Part shown: one piece after another, positions 12,525-24,132 of the stretch
Layout of the letters: every line of letters starts with the position of its first letter
How positions within the stretch are numbered: position 1 is the first letter of the stretch
NCBI GenBank assembly: GCA_034509495.1
Contig: CM067504.1
Span: 25,871-89,870 of the forward strand
Length of the DNA: 64,000 bases
From: Acestrorhynchus altus
Lineage: Eukaryota > Chordata > Actinopteri > Characiformes > Acestrorhynchidae
Direction: 5' to 3'
The notes under the pieces: generated by a model
Seen by the model: only the letters and a program-made list of their open reading frames with translations
Told to the model about the DNA's origin: nothing
Databases searched by the model: none
Position numbers and translations under genes: made by a program

Positions 12525-12739
12525 TTCAGTGCCCTTGCCTTTTTTTGGAGATCCCCAAGAGGCACAAGGCCCATCGTTAGTGAAAAGTAGGTGCGCAGAG
12601 AGATGCTGAAACCCAGAAAATTACTTCAGTAACAGACTTGTGCTGGTCTGAAACAAGGAGGAAAGTGACACCTGTCAGGCATGATGGCGCAAATGATACC
12701 AGCTCAGTATCCAGCTTCAGACCCATGCACTTGGACTTT

Positions 12740-13165
12740 ACTGTCATCAGACCATCACTCAGACCCTCACTCAGACCTTTACTGTCAGGACTGTCACTCT
12801 TCTAGACTCTCAACTTCTGGGGACCTTTATCATCATCGACCCTCACTCTCACAGACCTCACTCAGACCTCACTCAGACCTTTAATGGTTTGACTATCACT
12901 CAGACCTTTACTGTCAGACCTCACCAGACCTCACTCAGACCCTCACTCTCAGACCTTTACTGTCAGACTATCACTCTCAGACCTTTACTGGCTGTGACCT
13001 CACCTCCAGACCTCACTCTCAGACCTCACTCAGACCTTACTCTCAGACCCTCACTCTCAGACCTCACTCAGGACCTTTACTGTCAGACCTCGGCCACTCT
13101 CAGACCTTACTGTCAGACCACTCAGACCTTTACTGTCAGACCCTCACTGTCAGACTCTCACTGTT
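12740..13165. repeat. Expanded TCAGACC minisatellite in intron 5 of P2
   Basis: Roughly 20 degenerate copies of a 13-28 nt unit combining tcactctcagacc and tttactgtcaga. Open frames through it are low-complexity shadows. Confidence 0.9.
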
Positions 13166-13304
13166 CTGCTCTAACGTGAGAATATCAATGTTTCACTTCC
13201 AAAGTGAAAGCAATACAGAATAATCAAGTACAAAGTGGGGCGATGGTTCTGTAGGAGAAGAAAGCTTTTTTGTGTTTTTATGGCAGCTACAGAAAAAGGG
13301 GAAA

Positions 13305-13317
13305 GGGTTTAGTAGTT
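13305..13317. repeat. Target-site duplication of Rex3 copy A (one side)
   Basis: GGGTTTAGTAGTT, repeated exactly at 16,305-16,317. The same 13-mer flanks copy B in P5 (50,365-50,377 and 53,524-53,536). Confidence 0.9.
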
Positions 13318-16304
13318 CATCCATCCATCCATTTTCATCCGCTATCCGCCAGGTCACGGAGGCAGCAGTCTAAGTAGATGCCCAGACTTCCCCTCCCCAC
13401 AACCAGCCAACTCCCAGGAGGACCTCGAGTATGCCTCAGGCCAGCCGAGGACATAGCCCTCCAGCTTGTCCTGGCCCACCCCACGTCTCCCCGGTGGATG
13501 TGCCGAACACCTCCCAGGGGAGACGCCCAGGGGCATCCAAAACAGATGCCCGAGCCACCTCAACTGGTTGCTCTCGATGTAGAGGGAAGCGGCTCTACTC
13601 CTCCACCCCATGGAGGAAAACTCATTTTTGGCCGCCAGATCCACATTCCGTCTTTCGGTCGCGTCACAGTTCATGACCATGAGGTGAGGTGTATAGATTG
13701 GTTTGTACCGAGCGCCGCTTTTCGCTCAGCTCCTTCTTCACCACAACGGGCATCGACCGCATGACTGCCGCAGCAGCACCAACTACCTGTCAATCTCACG
13801 CCCTCTCACCCCACGCGAACAAGACCTGATACCTTGAACTCCTCCACTTGGGGCAGGACAGCTCCACCAATCTGGAGAGGGCAAGCCACCATCTTCCAGT
13901 CGAGAACCATGGCCTCAGACTTGATGCTGATCAACCAGCCACTTCACACTCGGCCATGAACCGCCTCCAATGCCTGCTGAGTGGTCCTGGCCTGAAGGCC
14001 ATCAGGACAACATTTCCATCCGCAAAAAGCACAGATGATATCCTGTTCCCAAACTGGACCCCCTCTGCCCCTATCTGTATTCTTAGTAATTCTGTCCATA
14101 AAGACTATGAACAGAACCAGTGAAAAGGGCAGCCATGCCAGAGTCCAACATGCACCAGGAACAGGCCCGATTTACTGTCGTAATGCGAACCAGGCTCCCG
14201 TTTCTGGCTACAAGGATCTGATAGCCCCAACAGATGGCCCCAGACCTCATACGCCCCTGGAGACTCCCCACAGAATACCCCGGAGGGACACGGTCAACGT
14301 TTCTCCAAATCCACAAAACACATGTGGACTGGTTGGGTAACCCATGAACCTCTCGAGCACCTCCGAGGTGTAGGTTGGTCCAGCACCTGCAGCCGACGAA
14401 ACCGATTGCTCCTGAAATTCGAGGTTCGACTAACGGCCCAATTCGTCTCTCCAGTACCCTGGCATAGACTTTCCCGGGGAGGGTGAGAAGAGGGATCCCC
14501 TATAGTTGGAACACACCTCTGGTCCCCTTTAAAACAGGGAACCACCACCGGCTTACCACCCAGGGGCACTGTCCCCGCTCTGCCACGCGATGCTGCAGAG
14601 GCTGGCCAGTCAAGACAGCCCAACAGCATCTAGAGACGGAAATACTCCGCGAATCTCATCCACCCCCAGGGCCTCAGCCTCACCTTCTACATTGAAGACG
14701 ATGGTGGGGTTAAGGGAGATCCTCAAAATATTCCTTCCACCCACCCAATGATATCTCGGTTGAGGTCACTCTCACCCGCGACTGTAAACAGTGTCGGCAG
14801 GGGCATTGCCCCTTCTGAGGCGCGAATGGTTTGCCAGAATCGCTTCGCAGACCAACAGTCCTTCTCCAAGGCCTCCCTGAACTCCTCCCAGCTCCTGGTT
14901 TTTGCCTCCTTGACCACCCAAGCAGCAGCACGCTTAGCCTCTCGGTACCTGTCGGCTGCGGACGACCCAGAGGCCAACATGGCCTGGATAGGTCATCTTC
15001 TTCAGCTTTCTGACGGCATCCCTTACTTCCGATGTCCACCACCAGGTTTGGGGATTGCCGCCATGGCAGGCACCTGCAACCTTACGAGAACCTGGTCCAC
15101 TCTGACTCAATGTCCTCGCCTCCCCAGGCTTACAGTTTTCTCCGAGGTGGGAGTTGAGCTTCCCACAGGCCTGCGCCAGATGTTCCCTTGGGTGGCGACC
15201 CAAAGTGATACGCTTTCGGCCTGCCAGGTCTAACCCACCCGCCCCTCTGCCAGCGATCCAACTCACCACCAGGTAGTGATCGCCGATGTGCCTGCCCCTT
15301 TTCACCGGAAGAACCGAAGACATAGGCCGAGGAACAGATAGACAACAAAGTTCATCATTGATCTTCCGGCCCAGGCATCCTGGTGCCATGTGCACTTATG
15401 GACGCCATGCTCGAACATGCGTTTATTAAGGACACCCAGAAATCAAGGCGTGAAGTCCAACAACAGAACTCGCTAAGTTCTGATCGAGGCCGCTCCCAAT
15501 CACCCCTCTCCAGGTGTCACTGTTGTCGCCCACGTGGGCGTTGAAGTACCCCAGCAGAACAATGGAATGCCCAGTTGGGGCACTTTCCAGTACACCCACC
15601 CCCCCAAGGACCCCATGAAGGTCTGGTACTCTGCACTGACATTCGGCCTGTAGGCACAGACTACAGTCAGAGTCCTCTCTCCTACCCGAAGGCACAGAGA
15701 GGCGACCCTCTCATTCACTGGGTAAACTCCAACACGATGACGGAGATGGGGAGCTATAAGCAAGCCCACACCAGCTCGACGCCTCTCACCCTGCACACCC
15801 AGAGTAGTGGAGGGTCCAACCCTTTCTCAAGGAGTTGGGTTCCAGAGCCTGCTGTGTAGTTAGCACCTATCATCTCTAGCCAGTACCAATCTCCTACACA
15901 AGCTCAGGCTCCTTCCTCCAGCGAGGTGACCTTCACGTCCCAACAGCACGGTGTCCCGGGATCAGGCCGCGTGAGGACCCCGCCCTCGACTGCCACCCAA
16001 TCCACAAGACACCCGACCCCAATGGTTTCCTCTATGGGTGGTGGGAGGATTGGCCCACGTTGCTCTTCGGGCCCGGCCGCCCCATCGGCTCCAGGTGGGG
16101 CCCAAGGCGCAAAAATCGGTGACGCAGGGGCTTTTTATTCCGTGTTTCATTGTGGTTTCGAATCGTTTTATCGGGCTCAACACTGGACCTGTTTACATGG
16201 GAGACCCTGACAGGGGTAAAAATTAACTCTCGGGCAACATAGCTCCTCGGATCATTCTGGCACTCAAACCCCTCCACCACGGTATGGTGGCAGTTCAAGG
16301 ACAG
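13318..16304 (-). mobile_element. Rex3 (RTE-type) LINE copy A, antisense in intron 5 of P2
   Basis: Full-length-looking non-LTR retrotransposon bounded by an exact 13-bp target duplication; its 3' end is on the left with a short (GGAT)n tail. Minus-strand coding order is endonuclease (15,400-15,800, VASLCLRVGERTLTVVCAYR), linker, reverse transcriptase, and a C-terminal zone (WLGHLFWMP). Internal sequence corresponds to sites I remember as the standard Rex3 primers (compare agtgacaaagggcagccctg in copy B). About 160 bp shorter than copy B through many small deletions, so every domain is frameshifted. Confidence 0.85.
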
Positions 16305-16468
16305 GGGTTTAGTAGTTTATTAGGTTCATTTATATCATACAAACATGATCATTTCAGTTTTGATTTCAGGTGCTCAGTAGATTTCGAACAAACTAAGCTA
16401 AATAATTTAATCCATACATCCATAATACAAAAATTAATTATTAAACATCAGCATCTGAATGGGGGTGT

Positions 16469-16472
<4 letters not shown>

Positions 16473-16507
<35 letters not shown>

Positions 16508-16545
16508 GTCGCTCTCTCTCTCTGTCTCTCTCTCTCTCTCTCTCC
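16473..16545. repeat. (CT)n tract forming the polypyrimidine tract before exon 6 of P2
   Basis: CT repeats with a few GT interruptions ending directly at CCAG and exon 6. Equivalent tracts precede exon 6 in P3 (31,045-31,097), P4 (42,123-42,188) and P5 (53,693-53,793). Confidence 0.9.
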
Positions 16546-16727
16546 AGGAGACTTGAGGCCAATGGTGGTCAAGAGGATTGTTTGATCTGCCTGGAATCAT
16601 CAGTTTTGGAGTTGGTTGTGGTGTTCCGAACTCGCCTGGTGTTTACACTCGAGTGTCCAATTATCAGCCATGGATTACCAAGACCATCAAACAGAACCTC
16701 CCTGGCTTTGTGAGGTTTCCTAGAAAA

Positions 16728-18180
16728 GGCAAGATACGACTTTCACACTTCTCTCTGCTCTACACATTCCTCATAGATCCATCTTAGGCCACCAGCAAAC
16801 TCCATCAATCAAATCCACTTTTTCACTCAGATCAGATTTGATCATATTGAGGGTTAAAATTATAAATGTAGTGAGATGAAGCTCAGTTCAAGCCACAAAG
16901 CAGCTTTACGGAGACTTGTTTTGAGCAGTAACCGACTGTTCATATTCATGTTGATGCCCACAAGTCAGACTCTCCATATTGTATATGAAAATGGCTAAAA
17001 TCTGGTTTGAAAATTCTGATTTGACCACATAGCCTTGAAAAAGATTGTGTCACATTAAGGCAGAAAAACCATATTTAAGTCTCTTCAGTCAGGTAACGTG
17101 AATGTGTTACCAATTCAATAGTCAGTATATCATCATATACTAATGCAGTAATCGTATAAAATGGAAAGGCTAATTCCCAAGAACTGGAGAATAATTCAGC
17201 CTCACTGGTGCAGTGCCATGTTTGTGGCTCAGAGTTTTCATGAGCACACGGAGCTTAACAAGGAGGGTTCAGTAGCAGTAGTTTTGAGTGGTTACATGAG
17301 TTTGGAACGAGCTTAATGAGCCACCGTGGTGTAACCTGTCTCTAGTACAACCTACAAACTGGCTGTTTTTCTCATGAAAAAGAGCAGACAGGGGCTTATA
17401 GTAGACTCGATGATTTATGAAATTAGATCATTGATATCCCTAATTACTTCTCAGTCTCATAATGTCTGTTGTGTTTTGGCAGGAGCTGCCAGCAGTGAGC
17501 AGAGAGTCTCATATGAGGGCTGAAGCTTCTGCCAGCCTGAGAAACATCGGAATCTAAGCACTTATTACGTTTAATGGCACAAATCGTCTTCAGTTACGCT
17601 GAAGGTTTGGGGGAGGGCTACACAATACATATCGTTTCAGCATCGTCATCACAATGTGGACATGAACAATATTCACATCGCAAGACTTGCAATGTCATGT
17701 AAGACTGATTTAGCTCAATGTTAAAAAAAATTTCTGTGATTTTCTGGTGAAATTTGGTGAAAATTCCTGTATTTTTTAATATCTTTAAATATGTCACAGA
17801 ATATCACTGTTGTCCCCGTATGACACAGTCCTAGTTTGGGGTATTTTCTTCTGATTAATATCACTGGTTTATACTGTGGTGTGTGGAGCCTAAAGTCATA
17901 TGGGACACAGAATTGTACTGTATGGGGAATTTTGTGCCAGGCCAGTTCTATAATTAAACTGTATGAACATCACTGTGTCTCTTTGTGTCTCTCTTTGTTG
18001 CTCTTTAGTTGATCATTTCTCTCATGTGGTCCAGTTGTGTTTTCATCCTTTTGATTTGAAATAATTCATCATTTAATACTGACATCAACTGAATTCATCA
18101 CTGATTCAAAACCCAGTTCATTTTCTGTCCGTGATTAACCTTCATCTGATCTCAATAAACCTAGTTCAACCTGGAATTAA
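16728..18180. repeat. 3' flank of protease unit, copy 2
   Basis: No gene seen. Same block as 1,725-2,900 and 53,979-54,768, including tttcatgagcacacggagct near 17,235 and the gggctacacaatacatatcg repeat near 17,613. Ends near 18,180, after which the sequence is unlike the other spacers. Confidence 0.7.
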
Positions 18181-18770
18181 ACTGAAGTAAAACAGAAATT
18201 ATTAGGATTATTGTTAAAAGAATTTAAATAGTTTAATTTAATCTCTTTTTAATCAGTGAATATGAATATGAAATTGGAATAAACTGGAAAGGATGTTATA
18301 AACTATTATACTGTCTTATTAATATACAGACATGTTGCTGTAGTGTATCAGAATATCACCGTATACACTTCCTGACACAGAGGAAGTGGATGGAAGCATT
18401 TTGCAGGGTTGAGTTTATTAACGGATTTATACAGGTAAGGTACACTAACCATCAATACGAAAGTAGACAAGATGAGTAGACCATTAGACAAGTAGTCAAG
18501 AAGACCGACAAGACAGACTGGGACTAGCTTAAATACACACACAACATTGATCACACCTGGGAGATGATAAGGATGGGGCAGGGTTACAGATGGAACATAG
18601 CTGGGAATGGGCGGAGACATGACGTGTTCAACAGCACATGGGAAAATAAACAAAACAAAGACAGACCAGAGAGAGACAAGACAGATATATGACACCAAAC
18701 AGATGATGATAAAGAAGTAAAAGTTGATGCTCTCACCTTTGCTCTTTCTTAAAAACCTGGTCATTTAATT
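18180..18770. other. Unassigned AT-rich spacer
   Basis: Nothing recognised. A 138-codon minus-strand frame (18,348-18,764) is hydrophobic but shows no family motif and I do not call it a gene. The segment with direct purine-rich runs (gacagaccagagagagacaa) resembles transposon-derived DNA without a diagnostic feature. Confidence 0.4.
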
Positions 18771-19700
18771 ATGGAGGAAAATGATCTAATATTCCAGATC
18801 TGTGAGGCCAAAAGTATGAGTGAACATTTAGGATCAGCAGATCATTTGAAGGTGAAATTAGAGTCTAATGTTTCAATCAATGGGAGACAATCAGGTGTGG
18901 GTGGGCGTGGCCTGTTTTGTTTAAACAACAGGGTTCTATCAAAGTCTGATCTTAACATGTTTGTGGAAGTGTCTCATGGAGAACAAAGGAGATTTCTGAG
19001 AAGAAGAAGAAGAACTGAAGATGCTCATGAGGCTGGAAAAGGTTACAGAACCATCTCTAAAGAGTCTGGACTCCACCGATCCACAGTCAGACAGATTGTG
19101 CACAAATGGAGGAAGTTCAGGACCACTATACCCTCCCAGGAGTGCTCCACCAACAAAGATCACAACAAGAGCAAGGTGTGAATAGCCACCAAACACAAAG
19201 GAGCCCAACAGAACATCTAATTAACTAAAGGTCTTTCTCGCTTTGACTAATGTTCATGAGTCCACCATCAGGAGAACACTGAACAGTGGTGAGCAGGGCA
19301 GGGCTGCGAGGAGAAGCTGCTCCTCTCCAAGAACATTGCTGCCTGTCTGCAGTTTGCTGGACTGCAACAAATGAGCAATGTTTTGTGGACAAATGAGACC
19401 TTGGTCAGGGTGATCTGCTGTCATTACTGTAACAATGAATTCTGAATCATATCAGCCAATTGTAAAGGAAAATATCAGGACATTTGTCGCTGAGCTGAAT
19501 CTCAAGAGAACGTGGGTTGTGCAGAAAGACAACAACCCAGCACATGCTGGCCACCAAAGAATGTTTAAAGAAGAAAAAGTGAATGTTTTGGAATGACCCA
19601 GTCAATGTCTTGACCTTAATGGGAGGAAACCCAGTAACATAACAGAGCTGAAGCTGGTTTGTTCGGAGGACTGATCAACCTTTACAGAAACGTTTAGTTA
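18770..19700 (+). mobile_element. Tc1-like DNA transposon, degenerate transposase
   Basis: A reading at 18,771-19,181 contains the N-terminal helix-turn-helix of a Tc1-type transposase: EDAHEAGKGYRTISKESG followed by LHRSTVRQIVHKWRKF. Downstream fragments continue in shifted frames (aatgttcatgagtccaccat; tgttttgtggacaaatgaga, the W-T-[DN]-E catalytic area). Stops and frameshifts make it inactive. Terminal repeats were not identified. Confidence 0.75.
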
Positions 19701-19993
19701 ACACATGAGTAATTTTGTTGGCAAACACTCTTGGTTTGTTAAGGCATGTCAGATATACATCCACTTTTAGCACTGCCCTGGTGGTCAGTAGGTATCACAC
19801 GTAACACACTATAGTTACAACTGATACAGACTCTCCTCCTACACAGTCATTATGTATTGGGTTGCTGTTCCAGGGACATGGAAGAAGTGAGGAGATGAAA
19901 AGTGAATAAAAGAGGAGTGAGGAGGTGCAGAAGGGTCATAATGAGTCCAAATTGGTTTTATAGTCTCATGACTAAAATTCACTGGTTTCCATC
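19700..19993. other. Spacer with no recognised feature
   Basis: No gene, RNA or clear repeat was seen between the Tc1 relic and the fold-back element. Confidence 0.5.
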
Positions 19994-20205
19994 TCAACCT
20001 GCATACAGACTCTGACTGATCAGAGAGAGGGGGCGGGGCTGATACTCAATCTGCATACAGACTCTGACTGATCAGAGAGAGGGGCGGGGCTGGATACCAA
20101 TCTGCATACAGACTCTGACTGATCAGAGAGAGGGGGCGGGGCCATACCAACGGTACAAAGACTGACTGATCAGAGAGAGTGGGCGGGGCTGGGTTAGAAG
20201 GGAGA
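19994..20205. repeat. Left GC-box minisatellite, four ~51-bp units
   Basis: Each unit has the 8-bp palindrome CTGATCAG and a GC box (gggcggggc), the consensus bound by Sp1/KLF factors. Inverted copies form the right arm. Confidence 0.85.
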
Positions 20206-20555
20206 GGCTGTTTGCGCTCTTTTTTTGTTAACGCTGTGTTCAAATTTCAGAATAAAAGTCCTGAGAAGAGATAATACTCATACATACATAAATAACAAAA
20301 TAATAAAAGGATATTCAGGTTGTTTTTTTATTTAGACCACCGTCAACATTTTGAAGAATGTATTAATAATATCATTGTCAATCTAATCGTTACAAATAAT
20401 TCATCAGCATTCTTGATTTTCAGCTCCAAATCCTAACAAGAAATTGAAGACACAAATAAATCTTTGATAAAAACATGGTTGTATTTATACAAATATCTAA
20501 ATTATGTTCATATTTACATCTCAAATGAAGACAAATTAGAGTAGTGTAAGATCTC

Positions 20556-22349
20556 CTGTAAATAACAATATCTGGTCTGTGTGACTATAAATACTTTAGA
20601 TTTTTTGGTGAATAAAGTATGTCACTTCATGAAAACCGTTCCACAGAATTCGCCGAGAGTTCTGCATGCTGGTTCATGGCCATCCATCAACACATCTGCA
20701 GCAGGCAGGTGGAGTCTTCATTTACTCTGAGCACAGAAAGCTTCGGTGACAGTTCAAATGAACATTTTGTTTGGAATTTTAGTTTATTTATTTTGGTTTT
20801 GTAAAAACGTACACACAGAGAAAACTAGAAAATGAGAAAGGTGAGAAATGGACAAAATACAGAGACTGTGAGGTCCCCAACCCCTCCCCAAGTTACCTGA
20901 CGGAGCTCCACCATTCCAGAGAACCTCAGCTCAATGCTGGAGGGGGTTTATATCCTCTAACCCAGTGTTTCTAGACCCCAGGTCTTGAGGCACCCCTACC
21001 CTGCATCTTTCAGAGCTTTCCCTACTTCCTTTTCCCACTTCCTTCACACCTGACCCAAATAATCAGCTCATTTACAAGCCATTTCAGAGTTGCATGAGGT
21101 GGGTTACAGCAAAAACGTGCAGGGCAGGTGTTCTCCAGACCAGGCTGAGAGAATCACTATCCTATTCTATTGGCAGCACTTCTCTACAGATATGATCAGA
21201 CCTTCAATCACATATAACGAATCCTGATATATCCATGAACACTGCTTCCACTATGGCCACAGCCTCGTCCATGGTACCGCCAGTGGTCAGGCAGACTGTG
21301 TTACGTAGGTGCTATGGGCCTCTCCCTCTCTGAGTGGTGAGCAGTCTGAAGAAGGAAACACTTACATACAGCTCATCTGCTCCGCTCACCCTCCCAGCTT
21401 CAGGAACACAGCTAAGGTAAACACCTCACCCTGCTCAAATCTATCACGACTAACCCAACCAGTAGCACCAGCTGACATGGAGATCAGTTAACAACTTCTC
21501 AAATGCTGGTGAGAGACAGCTTTTAGCAAAAGTAACCCCTGCAGACTAGAATAAAGGTGAGAGGTGTCTTCACTCAGAGCACAGCTGCACCCAGACGGAA
21601 ACAGCTGACAGGAATGAAACTTGGTGGGTAAATTTGACATTGTGAGACATGAAAATGATAGAAGTTTCATGCTGGGCCGTGCATGTGACCAAAGCAATGG
21701 TGCACCTTATTTCTGTACCTGACTGATTCTCCTGTTGTGCGTGCTTTCCATTTTGACTTGTGTTGCTGTTTCAGGGCAAACTTTGAAGAATGAAATTTTC
21801 TCAGAGAAAAGTTTAAAAGTAATTCCAGTAGCTGAAAGTGTTTGAGAGTTCTCGCTTTGTAGATATCTGGGGAGCATGTTGGCCTTATCAACGTATTGTG
21901 GATTTTACCACAGCATGCTGTTGCCATTATTGGATAGACAAAGGTTCACACCAGCAACATGAAGGATCTGGGAGACCTACATGAATCATGGAGAGAGAGA
22001 ACCAACATATTGACGCAACAGCCATGATTGCAGAGATTCAGCGAGCAGTGATGCTCTCCATGAGTCGTCCTGTTAGTGCAGCACCATTGGATAACGACAC
22101 ATGATGCACATGCAGGACTACGTGCACACAGACCGTTATGAAAACACAGCGCCAACATTGCCAAAGCTGGCAATGGTGTCATAACAGACTGTCATGGAGA
22201 CAACAGTGGAGATGACTAATCAGTGGAGATGTCAACACCAAGATCAATCAAGATCAAATGGATGTGCTTTTATTCATCAAAACATTAGCAAAATATTCAT
22301 AGGAGACAGTCATGCTAGATATTGTTATTTTCAGGAAATCCTAGGGTAC
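20556..22349. other. Central segment of the fold-back element
   Basis: No coding family recognised. About 20,950-21,165 resembles a common fish MITE (aggtcttgaggcacccctac). The frames here (60-86 codons) show no motif. It could be captured host DNA or eroded transposon body. Confidence 0.4.
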
Positions 22350-22664
22350 TCTAATTTGTCTTCATTTGAGATGTAAATATTACAATGTTTTGTTTTAATT
22401 TCTTATAAGGACTACGAACACTTTATATCTGACTTTAAATCCTGTTGGAAATTGGTCCTCCAGAGTGTTTTTGAGCTGAAAATACAATTATTTGGATGAA
22501 TTATTTGTAATTATTACATTGATAAGAATATGTATGATAAGTTCTCCAAATAACATAACATATAAAAATATAATAAAATGTCCTTTATTATTTTTGTTAT
22601 TTATGTATCAGGCTTGACTTTTATTCTGAAATTCTGAGCAAACAGCCCCTCCCTTCTCATTTTC

Positions 22665-22910
22665 CTCTCTCTGATCAGTCAGAGTCTGTATGCAGGTTGA
22701 GCATCAGCCCTCGCCACCTCTCTCTGATCAGTCAGAGTCTGTAAGGTAGAGCGATCATCAGTCCCGCCCCTCTCTGATCAGTCAGAGCCCATGCAGGTTG
22801 AGCATCAGCCCCGCCCTCTCTCTGATCAGTCAGAGTCTATATGCAGGTTGATCATCAGCCCCGCCCCCTCTCTCTGATCAGTCAATCTGTATACAGGTTG
22901 ATCATGTACA
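22665..22910. repeat. Right GC-box minisatellite, five ~50-bp units (inverted)
   Basis: ctctctgatcagtcagagtc units with CCCCGCCCC-type boxes, inverse of 19,994-20,205. Unit number and point differences differ between the arms. Confidence 0.85.
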
Positions 22911-22929
22911 CGTGGACAGAGCAGTAAAC

Positions 22930-23720
22930 ATTTACATTTACATTTACATTTATAGCATTTAGCAGACGCCCTTTTCCAGAGCGACTTACAAAAGTGCTTT
23001 GCTGTTCACTTAGAACATCCTAGCTAGTAGACGAGGTTGGAATTCAGAGATTCCACACGTTTAGACCGTGTTGAAAGAAAGTCTTTATGGAGCAACTCTC
23101 CTGAAACAGATGATCTTCAGTCTGCGTTTAACAGTGAGGGACTCAGCTGTTCGGACTTCAGGGAAGTTCGCTCCAATTCATTTTGGTGCCAGAACAGAAA
23201 AGAGTCTGGATACATGTTTTCCTTGCACTTCTGAGGGAAGTTGTGGGTCGTTTGAGCTGTACTTGAAGCTGGAAGGTCTCTTGGTACAGCTCGAGTTTTG
23301 ACCATTACCATCATGTATGGAGGGGCTGGTCCATTTTGGCTTTGTAGTTCAGCATCTAGGTTCTGATTCTGATGTTCAGCTACAGGAAGCCAATGAAGGG
23401 AACGCAGCAGAGGAGTTACTTGGCTGAGTTTAGGAACATTGAAGACGAACTGCGCTGCTGCATTCTGCATAAGTTGCAATGGTCTGATGGTCTCATAGGA
23501 AGGCCTGAGTGGCCTCTCTAGACAGGAAGGGTCGAATTCTCCTGATGTTGTAAAGGAGAAATCTGCAGGACCGAGTCAGGTTTGCAACATTAGCTGAGAA
23601 TGATATCTGGTCATCCACTACTACACCAAGACTCCATGCTTCAGTAGATGGAGTGACCAGTGAGTTCTCAAGATCAGGGTGAGGACCAGTGCTTCCAGGA
23701 ACGAGAAGTGATCTGTTAAA
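22930..23720 (-). mobile_element. L2-like LINE 3' part (minus)
   Basis: The 3' terminus is on the left: agcatttagcagacgccctt preceded by ACATTT repeats, a widespread teleost L2-type tail. Minus-strand reading 23,117-23,479 gives LMQNAAAQFVFNVPKLSQVT and LRSLHWLPVAEHQ, the conserved C-terminal RT region. Paralogous to the + strand element ending near 29,400. 5' truncated. Confidence 0.8.
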
Positions 23721-24130
23721 CAGAAGTGAAAATACTGCACTGGAAGCTCCTTTGGTATTTAAACTGGGACTTAATTCAGCTGGAAACCAGTGAATTTTAT
23801 AGGGTAAGTCTTGTAGTTTATAATATCATGTTCAAATCTTTCAAATCTCCCCAGCGTGTATCCAGCAGGAGACACAGAGCTTCTGTTTAACAGATGTATA
23901 AAATGTTGTTGGTTCAGTTTCTAGATTGAGTTGTTGACTAAATGTCAGTCAGTGCAGCGAAGTCAGACACATCACCCAATCAGCTTGCTTTCACTACCAC
24001 TAGAATGTTCTGACACCTTGCTTTCAGTACCAACGGAATGTTCTGACACCTTATCATGAACATAAATCAGTTTCATTATACCCTATCACAGGAACAATTA
24101 TTCCTCCCTGCTCTCTCCAATTAATGTTGT
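23720..24130. other. Spacer with a short direct repeat
   Basis: No gene. A direct repeat of about 38 bp centred on gaatgttctgacacctt occurs twice near 24,003-24,055. Confidence 0.5.
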
Positions 24131-24132
24131 TT

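Larger units (their letters stand above)
9551..16723 (+). pseudogene. Trypsin-like serine protease P2 (prss60-like), all exons, indel-damaged
   Basis: All six exons can be placed: E1 9551-9598, E2 10531-10548, E3 10912-11077, E4 11198-11466, E5 12530-12677, E6 16548-16723. Each is broken. E1 lost bases so the frame hits TAA before the donor; E2 is 18 rather than 21 nt; E3 lacks one G in the IVGGQ codons and part of the segment before CGGSL; E4 has several 1-2 nt gains and losses; the E5 donor reads GC instead of GT; E6 lost bases within the GDSGGP codons (gagacttgaggcc against ggagactctggaggcc in P5). Intron 4 carries the MITE shared with P1; intron 5 holds an expanded minisatellite and an antisense Rex3. 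The same indel density in its introns argues that sequencing error may cause much of the damage. Confidence 0.8.
19994..22910. mobile_element. Fold-back element with long inverted arms containing GC-box minisatellites
   Basis: Two arms of about 560 bp in inverted orientation (about 19,994-20,555 and 22,350-22,910) enclose a 1.8-kb centre. The outer part of each arm is a tandem array of an approximately 50-bp unit (four on the left, five on the right) holding gactgatcagagagaggggg and GGGCGGGGC. The inner part carries matching unique sequence (aatttcagaataaaagtc; ttacaaataattcatc; acatctcaaatgaagacaaa). Such structure fits a non-autonomous fold-back DNA transposon. No transposase was seen and no clear target duplication, so the class is unresolved. 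Confidence 0.75.

Noticed and set aside
12681..13179. 67- and 96-codon frames rich in Ser, Asp, Leu and His
   Set aside because: Translation of the TCAGACC minisatellite in a protease intron.
13354..15859. Dense overlapping frames on both strands
   Set aside because: GC-rich Rex3 sequence; only the minus-strand readings match retrotransposon domains, the plus frames are shadows.
18348..18764. 138-codon hydrophobic minus-strand frame
   Set aside because: No family motif, no splice context, biased composition; likely chance.
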